Origin: an uncultured Granulosicoccaceae bacterium
GTDB lineage: Bacteria > Pseudomonadota > Gammaproteobacteria > Granulosicoccales > Granulosicoccaceae
Assembly (NCBI GenBank): GCA_937930305.1
Contig: CALGLE010000037.1
Coordinates: 18,089 to 82,088, forward strand
DNA: 64,000 bases
Reading direction: 5' to 3'
In this document: positions 24,887 to 33,927 of the stretch, one piece after another
Layout: every line of letters begins with the position of its first letter
Position numbering within the stretch: position 1 is the first letter of the stretch
Program-made: the position numbers and the translations under genes
Notes under the pieces: model-generated
What the model was told of the DNA's origin: nothing
Databases searched by the model: none
The model's input: the letters and a program-made list of their open reading frames with translations, nothing else

Positions 24887-27112
24887 TCAGTCGATTTCGT
24901 CAAAGGGCCCTGCCAGTTCATTTTTCGCGCCAGCCGCAGAGACTTGCGATGGCACCACTTCAATGGTTGGCAGAGCCGAAGTATTTAAAGCAGGTTCCCC
25001 TGCCGGCTCAGGATCCAGCGAAGACGAAGGAACGAGAGTTCTCAGCGTGTCTTCCTGACTATCCACACGTTTCCCATCAAAATACAGGTGTAGATCGGGT
25101 AAACGTGGAGATGGGCGGTTTATTAACGCTTCTTCACCAAACTGACCCAATTGTGCGGTTCTAAGTTCTTCGTACTTTGACCGACTGTAATAATTGGAGT
25201 CTTCTGGGTTTCTCAAGATGGTGGGGTGCAAGAACACCATCAGGTTACGTTTGAGCTTATTGGCTGTTTTGTAGCGGAAAAGGCTTCCTAGCAGCGGAAT
25301 ATCGCCCAATAATGGAATTTTCTCGGCCGTATTGTTGATTTGATCGTCAATCAAGCCGCCTAGGACGAGCGTTTGCCCGTCTTCTACCAGCACGGTGGTT
25401 TTAATAGAACGCTTGTTCGTGGTGATGTCGGACGCGCCCGACACAGCGGTTGCACTGACGTCGGAGACTTCCTGCTCAATCTCCATTTTGATGTTATCGC
25501 CTTCGTTAATTTGAGGCCTAACTTTCAAACTGATGCCGATGTCCTGGCGTTCAATGGTTTGAAACGGGTTGTCGTTGCCGGAAGACAATTGCGTACCGGT
25601 AACAAACGGTACGTTCTGACCTACCACGATTTCAGCTTCTTGATTGTCCATCGTCACCAAGGTTGGCGTGGACAAAATGTTGTTGTCTGAGTCCGATGCG
25701 ATAGCGGAGATCAAAAAGCCGAAATTGACCCCATTGCCCACTTGCCCTAACGCCAATGACAAACCCGATGCCAAATTTGCACCTTGGCTGGCAGCTGTGC
25801 CAATGAGCGCTTGGGTGGCACCGCCTAAGTTTGAGTAGGCCAATGGGCGGCCAGCTTCGGATCCATCAACCGCGAAGTTCACACCCAGTGCGTTGGTGTT
25901 GTTCTCAGAAAGCTCAGCGATGATGGCTTCAACCAATACTTGCGCCCGGCGAATATCCAGTTGTTCAATGACCGCTAGAATGCTGCGCATTTCATCAGGT
26001 GGTGCGGTGATGATTAAGGCGTTGGTGTCTTGATCGGCCTGAATGTCGACATTGGGGCGACCGGAGTCGTCTTGGTTAGACGGGCGGCTTACGATAGATG
26101 CGGTGGGTGTTTGTGGAAGAGGCGCACCTTGCGCATTCACCGTGGGCTGGGGAGCCGCTGCCGGTTGTTGCGGTGCGCCACTGCCGTCATCTGTGTTACT
26201 GGTGCCGATTTGCGCCTGACCCGCAGAGACACCGGTCAGAATGGGCAGTAAGTCTTCAGCGTTGGCATAGCGTAAGTACACCACGCGTGTGTTGCCGCCG
26301 GATTCAACGGGTGTGTCTAAGTTTTTAATCAGGCTGCGCATGCGAATGCGTGTGTTGCTATCGCCACTGAGTAAGATGCTGTTGGTGCGTTCGTCTGCGG
26401 CGAAACGTACACCGCCGGTACCGCCGGCTTGGGCAGCTCGTGATTGCAAAGACTGCAGAATACGAATCACTTCACTGGCGGAGGCGTGACTGAGTCGCAC
26501 CAATTCCACTTCTTCATTGTCGGGGCGATCGATACCCTTAATGATTTCGGTCAGTCGCTCAATGTTCGCCGCACGATCGGTCACGATTAATGTGTTGGTA
26601 GCTGCGTAAGCCGCTAAGTGCCCTTGTTGTGGGACCAGCGGACGAAGTATGGGCACCAATTGCGCCGCGGGCACATTTTCAACCTTGATCACTTGAGTCA
26701 CTAGCTGATCGGATTTACTGCTGGTGCCTTCGTAAGAGGGCACAGGGCCTTGCTTGGCATTCACATCAGGGACAATTTTGATCAAATCACCTTGCGGTAC
26801 CGCTGAGAAGCCATGAACTTGCAAGACGGATAAAAACGCTTCGTAAATTTCATCGGCGTTCAGTCTTTTCGCACTGATGACGGTGACGCGAGCCTTCACG
26901 CGTGGGTCAACAACGAAGTTTTTACCGGTTTGAACCGACACCGTTTTAATCATCGTTTGGATGTCGGCGTTGTTCAGGTTGAATTCGAACCCTTCCTCAT
27001 CATCCTGTTGTGCGTGCACAGCCACAGCCCAGCTGCACATTGCGGCCAATGCAATGGGACGGATGAATGGAAGAAAGCGAGGGCTTGGCATGTTTATAAA
27101 CCTGTTCGGCAT
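24887..27112 (-). CDS. gspD: Type II secretion outer-membrane secretin GspD
   Basis: 741-residue secretin. A signal peptide (IRPIALAAMCSWAVAVHA, cleaved before QQDDEEG) is followed by N0-N3 domains and the C-terminal secretin domain containing VPFVTG and the VLVEDGQTLVLGGLIDD / PLLGDIPLLGSLFR signature. A Pro/Gln/Ala-rich linker lies within the N3 domain. The ATG at 27112 or at 27091 could start the protein. It forms the outer-membrane exit channel. Its C-terminal tail is about 75 residues beyond the secretin domain. Confidence 0.94.
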   Translation of the reverse strand: MPNRFINMPSPRFLPFIRPIALAAMCSWAVAVHAQQDDEEGFEFNLNNADIQTMIKTVSVQTGKNFVVDPRVKARVTVISAKRLNADEIYEAFLSVLQVHGFSAVPQGDLIKIVPDVNAKQGPVPSYEGTSSKSDQLVTQVIKVENVPAAQLVPILRPLVPQQGHLAAYAATNTLIVTDRAANIERLTEIIKGIDRPDNEEVELVRLSHASASEVIRILQSLQSRAAQAGGTGGVRFAADERTNSILLSGDSNTRIRMRSLIKNLDTPVESGGNTRVVYLRYANAEDLLPILTGVSAGQAQIGTSNTDDGSGAPQQPAAAPQPTVNAQGAPLPQTPTASIVSRPSNQDDSGRPNVDIQADQDTNALIITAPPDEMRSILAVIEQLDIRRAQVLVEAIIAELSENNTNALGVNFAVDGSEAGRPLAYSNLGGATQALIGTAASQGANLASGLSLALGQVGNGVNFGFLISAIASDSDNNILSTPTLVTMDNQEAEIVVGQNVPFVTGTQLSSGNDNPFQTIERQDIGISLKVRPQINEGDNIKMEIEQEVSDVSATAVSGASDITTNKRSIKTTVLVEDGQTLVLGGLIDDQINNTAEKIPLLGDIPLLGSLFRYKTANKLKRNLMVFLHPTILRNPEDSNYYSRSKYEELRTAQLGQFGEEALINRPSPRLPDLHLYFDGKRVDSQEDTLRTLVPSSSLDPEPAGEPALNTSALPTIEVVPSQVSAAGAKNELAGPFDEID

Positions 27113-27138
27113 AACCTGTTAAGTATAGTTGCCCAGCA

Positions 27139-28089
27139 CTATTGAGCGAGTGAGATTGAGAGCGGCACTTCCACGCCATCTCGCAACACCACCACGTCCA
27201 ACTGCTCCGCCTTAACGACGTTGCGCAGTGCTCGGATTCCTTGTTTTTGACTATTGATTTGGATGTTGTTCACACGAGTGATGACATCCCCTGCCACGAT
27301 TCCTTGTGCTTCTAAAATTTCTGGGTTTTGCTTTGGCGTAATGCGATACCCCAGAAGTTTTCCGTTTTCTTGATACGGCTCGGCTGCTACCACACGCCCC
27401 AACATGGCTGGGTTGCGTGCTAGGTAATCTCGAATCGCACCTGGGTTGGTGCTGGGCAGTTCGATCGGCGCGTTGGGATCAATACCTGCACCGCCATTGG
27501 CGCCGGCGTTTTGTGGCTGAGTTTGTGTGGTTTGTATCTGGCTGGCTGGCAGGGGTTTGATGTCTTCAGCCATGGTGACTTTTTCAAATTTGCCGCGGTT
27601 TTTAATGATGATGTGATCGCGATGCACTTCTTCTAAGGTGGTTTCACCTACGATGCGAGAGCCGATTTGAAAGGCCTCTTGGTCGCCGTTGTCCACCGAA
27701 ATGATGGCCATGCTGCGCTCAATCGGGTTGTAGGCAAACACACCGGCTAATTTGAGATTTAGTCGGGTCTGGGCAACGACTGTAGGCACAGGCTCAGGTT
27801 TATCGTCCACAACCGGTGTAGAGAAGTCCCCAAACAGATGTCGGTTAGCAATGGCGGATGCCAGTTGTTTGATATCTGGGCCCGATTCGCGTGCCGCAGC
27901 CCCCGGTCGTGCATCGGCTGCCACGTTAGTTGGAGAATCGTTAACGGGTAAGAACATCGGTAACGCTTTTAGGGACAGAAACGCTAGAGCAACACCAATG
28001 GCCGCAACCAAAAGAGTGTTGACCCAACGCGGAAATCGCTCGGGTGTGCCGCTGTTGAAAGCGGCTGAAACGGAGGCGGCTGCATTCAC
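27139..28089 (-). CDS. gspC: Type II secretion protein GspC
   Basis: 316-residue inner-membrane protein that links the platform to the secretin. One N-terminal transmembrane helix (LLVAAIGVALAFLSLKALP), a homology region (LNLKLAGVFAYNP ... SMAIIS) and a C-terminal PDZ-like domain (AQGIVAGDVITRVNNIQI) are visible. It starts the C-D-E-F block, with an empty 450-bp region upstream. Confidence 0.9.
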   Translation of the reverse strand: MNAAASVSAAFNSGTPERFPRWVNTLLVAAIGVALAFLSLKALPMFLPVNDSPTNVAADARPGAAARESGPDIKQLASAIANRHLFGDFSTPVVDDKPEPVPTVVAQTRLNLKLAGVFAYNPIERSMAIISVDNGDQEAFQIGSRIVGETTLEEVHRDHIIIKNRGKFEKVTMAEDIKPLPASQIQTTQTQPQNAGANGGAGIDPNAPIELPSTNPGAIRDYLARNPAMLGRVVAAEPYQENGKLLGYRITPKQNPEILEAQGIVAGDVITRVNNIQINSQKQGIRALRNVVKAEQLDVVVLRDGVEVPLSISLAQ

Positions 28090-28466
28090 TGCAAAACTCC
28101 TAATTGAGAAAAAGGCTCTACACTAGCTATGACGCACCGAGAATCGGTGATACCGGTATTGCCTGTACTCCGGCGGATGTCCCTTGACTACCCATCGAAA
28201 TGGGGGTCAGCCAGTTTCCCGCAGGTGCGAGGCAACGTCAACCAATCAATATTGACGCCATATGCGCTAACTATTATTTATAGCTTGTTAATGCCGGCCA
28301 ACACATGATTGTATCGACATAACAAGGCTTTCACCCGGTGGCATTACCATTCGGAGCAATAGTGGAGTCTGGGGGGTTTCTTTGGTTCCCGCCAGTTTCG
28401 TGACGGAAAGATTAGAAAATGCAATGCACGCCAGTGGTTTGACGAATTATTTCACAGTAATTTGGC

Positions 28467-28499
28467 GGTTTTTGAAGGGTTTTTGAAGGGTTTTTGACC
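28467..28499. repeat. Three tandem copies of an 11-bp unit
   Basis: GGTTTTTGAAG repeats at 28467, 28478 and 28489, the last copy ending in CC. It adjoins the hairpin downstream of the HU-like gene. It may be a decayed terminator tract or a replication-slippage product. Confidence 0.8.
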
Positions 28500-28526
28500 C
28501 GGCATCTGGGGTTGCCAGATGCCGGG
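28498..28526 (-). terminator. Hairpin after the HU-like gene
   Basis: Perfect 12-bp stem CCCGGCATCTGG / CCAGATGCCGGG with a 5-nt loop, 17 bp past the HU-like stop. On the minus strand it is not followed by a clear U-run, so it may work as an mRNA 3'-end stabiliser rather than a strict intrinsic terminator. Confidence 0.6.
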
Positions 28527-28542
28527 ATTTATCAACTATCGT

Positions 28543-29007
28543 CTAGTTGACGACGTCTTTCAGTGCTTTTAGCGCAACAACTCGCACGCGCTTCGAAGCG
28601 GGCTTTGCTTCGCGATAGGCAGGAGGTGCGTCTTTGTCGAACGGGTTAACGAAGTAACCAGCCTTTTTAGCCGGTACTTTTTTCACCGAAATTTTGAACA
28701 AACCTGGCATACGGAACATGCCGTATTTCTTCTTGGTTAGGCAATCGCCAACCATTTCAGTGAATGAATCCAGAACCGCACTCACTTCTTTACGGCTTAA
28801 ATCCGTTTCAGCGGCGATGTGGTTCAGTATTTCTGATTTGCTAGGTGACTTGCCATTGGCACCCGGCTTTGCGGATGCTTTCTTTTTGGAAGATGCTTTT
28901 TTCTTACTTGCGCGTTTCTTAGACGCTGCTTTTTTCGCTACTGGACGTTTCTTAGTAGCTGCCTTTTTCGTCGCACGCTTTTTAGTGGCGCGTTTTTTTG
29001 CCGCCAT
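28543..29007 (-). CDS. Histone H1-like/HU fusion DNA-binding protein
   Basis: 154 residues in two parts. Residues 1-53 are almost only Lys, Ala, Arg, Ser and Thr in KKRATKKAATKK-type repeats, like the tail of eukaryotic H1 or AlgP. Residues 54-154 are an HU/IHF fold (SKSEILNHIAAETDLSRKEV, the arm with NP, C-terminal KALKDVVN). It should bind and compact DNA. The ATG at 29007 has GAGG 8 bp upstream (GAGGATTTAAAC); a longer read starting at 29073 is rejected. The tail is N-terminal, whereas mycobacterial Hlp carries it at the C-terminus. Confidence 0.9.
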   Translation of the reverse strand: MAAKKRATKKRATKKAATKKRPVAKKAASKKRASKKKASSKKKASAKPGANGKSPSKSEILNHIAAETDLSRKEVSAVLDSFTEMVGDCLTKKKYGMFRMPGLFKISVKKVPAKKAGYFVNPFDKDAPPAYREAKPASKRVRVVALKALKDVVN

Positions 29008-29297
29008 GTTTAAATCCTCACACTGAAAAATTGACGTTGGTTGGGCTGACACCGTTTGATGCAGGTCATGCATCGCCAGTGATCAGTACTACATATCGCA
29101 AAAGCGTGCGGAAGTTAACACAGAACTCACCGCACAAGGTGTGTGTATAGGGCAGCAAAGCAAAAAAACCCGTGTTTTTTTAGCTTTTTTTCGTTTTGCT
29201 GCGAAAACAGCGCCAAATTTGCCAATTTTTGATCATTTTGCCACTGCTAAGGGCTGTGGCTAAGTGAGAAGAAAACGTCGTGTTTTTGCGGGTTTTT

Positions 29298-29900
29298 TTA
29301 ACCCAATAGGATTGCGGTGAGAGAACCTACAACAAACATTCGTAACGCGAATAAGCCAATGATGGCCACCATGACGGACAAATCAAAACCGCCAATGGGA
29401 GGAATTAATCCGCGGAGCGGTTTCATAACCGGTGACGTGATCGATTCCAAAACACCTTGAATTGGATTGCCTTGCGCATTGGGTATCCAACTGAGAATGG
29501 CTTTGATGATTAATGAAAAAATGAACACATTGAACAGTAAATAAATCACATCAATGAAGGTCACGGCCAAAAGTTGTGGCACCGCCCAAGCGCTCAGGTC
29601 GAGTACACGCCCAATCGCGGATACACCACCCAGCGGCAAAAGCTTGAAAATGAGGAATTTAAACAACAACACCCCATAAACCATGATGAGACTGGCCGTG
29701 TCATAGCGCCCAAAGCTTGGGATGACTCGTCGCAGCGGCACCAAGATCGGGTTGGACAAGGTGACGATGGCCTGCGCAAATTGATTGTGATAATCGGCGC
29801 GCACCCATTGCAAAACGAAACGCAGTGCTGGAACGGCGGCGTAAAGGCTGATGATGGTTCCAATGATGAAGCCCAGTGAGCCCAGTGCTGCATTACCCAT
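29298..29900 (-). CDS. yggT: YggT-family membrane protein
   Basis: 200-residue protein with two YggT repeats, each a pair of hydrophobic helices ending in a conserved proline-rich loop (NPILVPLRRVIP and SPVMKPLRGLIPP). The family is broadly conserved next to proC and yggS, and has been linked to osmotic or ion tolerance; the mechanism is unknown. The gene begins immediately after the proC stop. Confidence 0.9.
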   Translation of the reverse strand: MGNAALGSLGFIIGTIISLYAAVPALRFVLQWVRADYHNQFAQAIVTLSNPILVPLRRVIPSFGRYDTASLIMVYGVLLFKFLIFKLLPLGGVSAIGRVLDLSAWAVPQLLAVTFIDVIYLLFNVFIFSLIIKAILSWIPNAQGNPIQGVLESITSPVMKPLRGLIPPIGGFDLSVMVAIIGLFALRMFVVGSLTAILLG

Positions 29901-30719
29901 TTATGAATCTCCGAATTCTTTACCAAGTTCAACGGCTCGATCATAGGCGGCTTGCATAGCCGCTTTCACCGTTGCCGGTTGTTCGTGTTGATCGAATGTG
30001 GTTATCGCTGCATGAGTGGTGCCGCCTTTTGAGGTGACTTGTTGGCGCAGTTCTGCAGGGCTGGGGCCTGCCTCTTTTGCCATGGTGGCAGCACCCAGTG
30101 CAGTTTGAATGGCGAGTTCTCTGGCGCTGCCCTCAGGCAGGCCTAACTCAACGCCAGATTGAATCATTTGCTCTATGAGATAGAAGAAATACGCAGGCCC
30201 AGAGCCCGACAGAGCGGTAACCGCATCAAGCTGTGGCTCATTGTCCACCCAGACGGTAATACCCACAGCATTCATCAGCTGTTCTGCTGCAGCGCGATGC
30301 GCATCCGTACACGATGCGTTGGCGAAAAGAGCCGTTGCGCCCAGTCCGACTAAGGCGGGTGTGTTGGGCATGGTGCGTACGATGGGACTTGCCGACGGTA
30401 GCCAACTGGCCATCGCCTCGGAGGTAACGCCTGCGGCAACCGATAAATACAGCGCTGGCGCGTTGCTCGCATCACGCTCGGCAAAACTTTCGCACACGGT
30501 TTGCACCTTGTCAGGTTTCACCGCCACAACGAGCGCATCGTCTGCGCCAATGAGGTCGGTGGAGGAGATGCCCTTGATGCCAAAACGCTGCGTTACTCGA
30601 TCCAGTTGCGCCGCATCCACATCGAATACTTGCACCTGATCGGGCGCGGCCCCATCACTGAGTAAGCCGCCAATGAGGCTGCTGGCCATGTTGCCACCGC
30701 CGATGAACGTCCAGCGCAT
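29901..30719 (-). CDS. proC: Pyrroline-5-carboxylate reductase
   Basis: 272-residue enzyme for the last step of proline synthesis, using NAD(P)H. The Rossmann motif FIGGGNMASSLIGG is at residues 4-17, and the C-terminal dimer domain has ALSGSGPAYFFYL and the substrate loop TSKGGTTHAAI. The length is normal. It overlaps the transaldolase stop by one base. Confidence 0.95.
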   Translation of the reverse strand: MRWTFIGGGNMASSLIGGLLSDGAAPDQVQVFDVDAAQLDRVTQRFGIKGISSTDLIGADDALVVAVKPDKVQTVCESFAERDASNAPALYLSVAAGVTSEAMASWLPSASPIVRTMPNTPALVGLGATALFANASCTDAHRAAAEQLMNAVGITVWVDNEPQLDAVTALSGSGPAYFFYLIEQMIQSGVELGLPEGSARELAIQTALGAATMAKEAGPSPAELRQQVTSKGGTTHAAITTFDQHEQPATVKAAMQAAYDRAVELGKEFGDS

Positions 30720-31828
30720 CAGCTTAACGCTTGGCGCTTGCCATCGATGGATTCCAACAATCGCTCAAACGCTTCTACAAACGATTGAATGCCAGCGGTT
30801 TCCAGCTCATCGGTAATGGCTTCAAGAGAAACACCTAACTCTGCCAGTTGCGTGAGTTGTTTGTGAGCGTCAGGCAGGCCTTGAGTTAATGTCAACGCAA
30901 CTTTCCCGTGGTCACGGAATTTGTCCAATGTAGCGGGTGGCACCGTGTTCACGGTTTGAGGCCCGATGAGTTCTTCGACATAAACCACGTCTGAATAGTT
31001 GGCGTTCTTGGTGCCGGTGCTTGCCCACAACAAACGCTGTGGCCGTGCGCCTTTTTCAGCCAAAGCTTGCCAAGCCGCACTACCAAACAAGTTGGCGAAG
31101 TGCCCGTAGGCAACTTTCGCGTTAGCAATCGCGATTTTACCGAGTAATTCGGCACCTTCAGAGCCTTTTGCTTCTAACGCAGCATCCACAGACGAATCCA
31201 CTCGGCTGACAAAAAAACTGGCCACTGAGGCAATTTTATCAATCTCGCCGCCGGCTGCAACGCGGCGCTCAAGCCCTTTTATGTAGGCTTGTGCAATTTC
31301 CCGGTATCGCTGTACTGAAAATAACAATGTGACGTTAACGTTGACCCCAGCTGCGGTTAAATCTTCAAAGGCTTGCACACCAGCTTTGCTGCCGGGTACC
31401 TTGATCATCAGATTGGGACGGTTCACGCGAGCGTGCAGGTCTAGGCCCATCTTTACCGTGCCTGCTGTGTCATGCGCCAAATCGGGGGCAACTTCCAAGC
31501 TAACCATGCCATCGACACCATCGGTTTTGTCGTAAGTGCTTCGAAAGGCATCTGCAGCGGCTTGGATATCTTGAATGGCGAGCTGGTTGAACAACTCTAA
31601 GTTAGAGATGCTCGGATTGGCGCTGACTTCGGCCGCGATCTGGGCATCGTACTCACTGGTCTTGGCAATTGCCTGTTCAAAGATGGCCGGATTCGAGGTC
31701 ATGCCCATGATGTGATCTTCTTTGATCATGGCTTGCAGTTCATCACCGAGCATGCTGCGCTGTATGTAATCCAACCACAGGCTTTGGCCGGCATCGTGAG
31801 CGAGAACTAAGGGATTTTTTGAAGTCAT
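30719..31828 (-). CDS. tal: Transaldolase
   Basis: 369-residue pentose-phosphate enzyme of the longer Tal type (as in actinobacteria and cyanobacteria). MGMTSNPAIFEQAI is the N-terminal signature, and the Schiff-base lysine lies in LMIKVPGSKAG. It converts sedoheptulose-7-phosphate and glyceraldehyde-3-phosphate to erythrose-4-phosphate and fructose-6-phosphate. It sits between yggS and proC, which are usually neighbours, so it was inserted into that operon. Confidence 0.94.
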   Translation of the reverse strand: MTSKNPLVLAHDAGQSLWLDYIQRSMLGDELQAMIKEDHIMGMTSNPAIFEQAIAKTSEYDAQIAAEVSANPSISNLELFNQLAIQDIQAAADAFRSTYDKTDGVDGMVSLEVAPDLAHDTAGTVKMGLDLHARVNRPNLMIKVPGSKAGVQAFEDLTAAGVNVNVTLLFSVQRYREIAQAYIKGLERRVAAGGEIDKIASVASFFVSRVDSSVDAALEAKGSEGAELLGKIAIANAKVAYGHFANLFGSAAWQALAEKGARPQRLLWASTGTKNANYSDVVYVEELIGPQTVNTVPPATLDKFRDHGKVALTLTQGLPDAHKQLTQLAELGVSLEAITDELETAGIQSFVEAFERLLESIDGKRQALS

Positions 31829-31874
31829 GGGCTTTGTCGGGTTGGATTAATAGATGAATGACGTACAGTTTAAC

Positions 31875-32591
31875 TTAACCGTCGCGCGCACCGAATATTG
31901 CTGTGCCGACACGCACAATTGTTGCCCCTTCAAAGATGGCAGCGGCAATATCCCCACTCATACCCATGGATAAGGTGTCCAGCTGTGGATGATTGGGTTT
32001 CAATGTTTCTTTGAGATGGGCCAGCCGTTGAAACACCGCTCGCTGTTCCTCGAATTCGCTGCGTGGAGCGGGAATGCTCATTAAGCCGCGCAGGGTGAGC
32101 TGAGGCAATTCTGCAATTTGCTTGGCAAGTTCGGCCACCTCGGCAGCGGGTACACCAGATTTTGAGCTCTCTTCATCGAGGTTTACTTGAATGCACACGG
32201 ACAGTGGGCTGGCGGAAGCGGGGCGGTGTTGCGCCAGCTTTGTTGCCACCTTCAGGCGATCGATGCTGTGCACCCAATCAAAATGCGTCGCAATCATTGA
32301 CGCCTTGCGTGATTGAATGGCGCCGATGAAGTGCCATTCGGGCGATTCGTCTGGAAATTTGGCTTGCCAGCTTTGAATTTTTTCCACCGCTTCATCGGCG
32401 TAATTCTCACCAAAGGCGCGCTGACCCGCCGCCCAGGCGGCCTCAATGGCGGCCAAAGGTTTCTTCTTGCTGACCGCCAACAACTGTATGGATTCTTTTG
32501 TTCGATTCGCATCAGTCGCCGCGTTTGCGATGGTTCTTTGCACGGCACCGAGGGCGGCTGCGATCTGTTGAGTTTGTGTGGAATCGCTCAC
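31875..32591 (-). CDS. yggS: YggS-family PLP homeostasis protein
   Basis: 238-residue PLP-binding alanine-racemase-like barrel without enzymatic activity in known members. The PLP lysine is in LLAVSKKKP, and HFIGAIQSRK, SIDR and the C-terminal MGMSGD motif are typical. It manages pyridoxal phosphate and amino-acid pools. It is divergent from pilT across about 208 bp, the arrangement seen in many Gammaproteobacteria. Confidence 0.93.
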   Translation of the reverse strand: MSDSTQTQQIAAALGAVQRTIANAATDANRTKESIQLLAVSKKKPLAAIEAAWAAGQRAFGENYADEAVEKIQSWQAKFPDESPEWHFIGAIQSRKASMIATHFDWVHSIDRLKVATKLAQHRPASASPLSVCIQVNLDEESSKSGVPAAEVAELAKQIAELPQLTLRGLMSIPAPRSEFEEQRAVFQRLAHLKETLKPNHPQLDTLSMGMSGDIAAAIFEGATIVRVGTAIFGARDG

Positions 32592-32799
32592 GTTTTGGTT
32601 TTCATCTGCCCGGTGTTTCAGGGCCCCATTATGTCGGGTCCATCAAGGTCGAGTGTGGTTTTGCTAAGCAAAACTCAAATTCAGTCGACATCAACACTGT
32701 GTAATCGTCAGGTTCCCGCCTTTGTAGGTGAACACCTGATAAATCATTCAAACGGTGTAGGTTCGATCCGAGCCTGCATCCTCCGAAAGAAGGTGTTTC

Positions 32800-33837
32800 A
32801 TGGATATCGCTCAGCTTTTGACCTTCGGTGTGAAAAACGGTGCATCAGATATGCACTTGTCAGCCGGTCTTCCTCCTATGATTCGAGTGGACGGCGATAT
32901 GCGTCGTATCAACGTTCCAGCACTTGATCACGCGGGTGTTCAAGCCATGGTGTATGACATCATGAACGACAAACAACGTAAGGATTTTGAAGAAAAGCTG
33001 GAAACTGACTTTTCATTCGAAATTCCTGACACGGCCCGATTTCGTGTGAACGCATTCAACCAAAACCGAGGTTGTGCGGCGGTTTTTCGAACCATCCCTA
33101 CTGAGATCTTAACCTTAGAGCAACTGAGTGCTCCTAAGATCTTTCAAGAAATTTCATCCTATCCACGTGGCATCGTGTTGGTAACCGGTCCTACGGGCTC
33201 TGGTAAATCGACCACATTGGCTGGCATGGTCGATTATAAGAACGAAAGTGAGTTAGGTCATATCCTCACAATCGAAGATCCTATCGAATTTGTTCACGAG
33301 AGTAAGAAGTGCTTAATCAACCAGCGTGAAGTTCACCGTGACACCTTTGGCTTCGCCGAATCGCTGCGCTCAGCGCTTCGTGAAGATCCCGACGTCATAC
33401 TGGTTGGTGAGATGCGTGATATGGAAACCATCTCACTCGCACTGACTGCGGCAGAAACCGGTCACTTAGTATTCGGTACCTTGCACACCAGCTCAGCGGC
33501 AAAAACTGTTGACCGTATTGTGGATGTGTTCCCTGCGGGTGAAAAACCGATGATTCGTTCAATGTTGTCCGAATCCTTGAAAGCGGTTATCTCGCAAACT
33601 CTATTAAAGAAGAACGGCGGTGGTCGAGTTGCCGCTCACGAAATTATGATCGGCACACCAGCGATTCGTAACCTGATTCGTGAAGACAAAATTGCCCAGA
33701 TGTATTCAGCAATCCAAACAGGCCAGGGTGCTGGCATGCAAACGCTTGATCAGAACTTGAAAGAGCTGGTTAATCGCGGCGTGGTTGATTTAGCCGAGGC
33801 GAAGAAGAAAGCGTCTAACCCTGACACATTGAACTAA
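32800..33837 (+). CDS. pilT: Type IV pilus retraction ATPase PilT
   Basis: 345-residue hexameric ATPase that depolymerises type IV pili. Walker A VTGPTGSGKST is near residue 130, the Walker B region is DVILVGEMRD, the His box is FGTLHTSSA, and the C-terminal AIRNLIRE motif is specific to PilT. AAGGTG 7 bp before ATG is the ribosome binding site. It is followed 90 bp on by pilU. Confidence 0.97.
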   Translation: MDIAQLLTFGVKNGASDMHLSAGLPPMIRVDGDMRRINVPALDHAGVQAMVYDIMNDKQRKDFEEKLETDFSFEIPDTARFRVNAFNQNRGCAAVFRTIPTEILTLEQLSAPKIFQEISSYPRGIVLVTGPTGSGKSTTLAGMVDYKNESELGHILTIEDPIEFVHESKKCLINQREVHRDTFGFAESLRSALREDPDVILVGEMRDMETISLALTAAETGHLVFGTLHTSSAAKTVDRIVDVFPAGEKPMIRSMLSESLKAVISQTLLKKNGGGRVAAHEIMIGTPAIRNLIREDKIAQMYSAIQTGQGAGMQTLDQNLKELVNRGVVDLAEAKKKASNPDTLN

Positions 33838-33850
33838 ACGCGCAAAGCAA

Positions 33851-33884
33851 GCAGCTGGGCACTGAAAGTGTTTTGCCCGGCTGC
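33851..33884 (+). other. Hairpin between pilT and pilU
   Basis: GCAGCTGGGCA at 33851-33861 pairs with TGCCCGGCTGC at 33874-33884 (one G-T pair). No U-run follows, so it is more likely an mRNA processing or stability element that sets the pilT/pilU ratio than a terminator. Confidence 0.55.
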
Positions 33885-33927
33885 AATTCGCGTACGACTA
33901 ACGAATTGATATAAGGATTTAGCGGGT

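Larger units (their letters stand above)
28090..28542. other. Intergenic region between gspC and the HU-like gene
   Basis: No gene is seen in 453 bp. It holds the gspC promoter region on the minus strand, a three-copy 11-bp tandem repeat at 28467-28499 and a perfect 12-bp hairpin at 28498-28526 just past the HU-like gene. Nothing else was recognised. Confidence 0.6.

Noticed and set aside
24541..25164. Plus-strand open frame of 207 codons across gspE/gspD
   Set aside because: Antisense to two well-supported secretion genes with overlapping reading; a shadow.
28467..28499. CRISPR-like repeat
   Set aside because: Three 11-bp tandem units without spacers.
32313..32927. Plus-strand open frame of 204 codons antisense to yggS and running into pilT
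   Set aside because: Composition is unlike a protein; yggS and pilT are certain.
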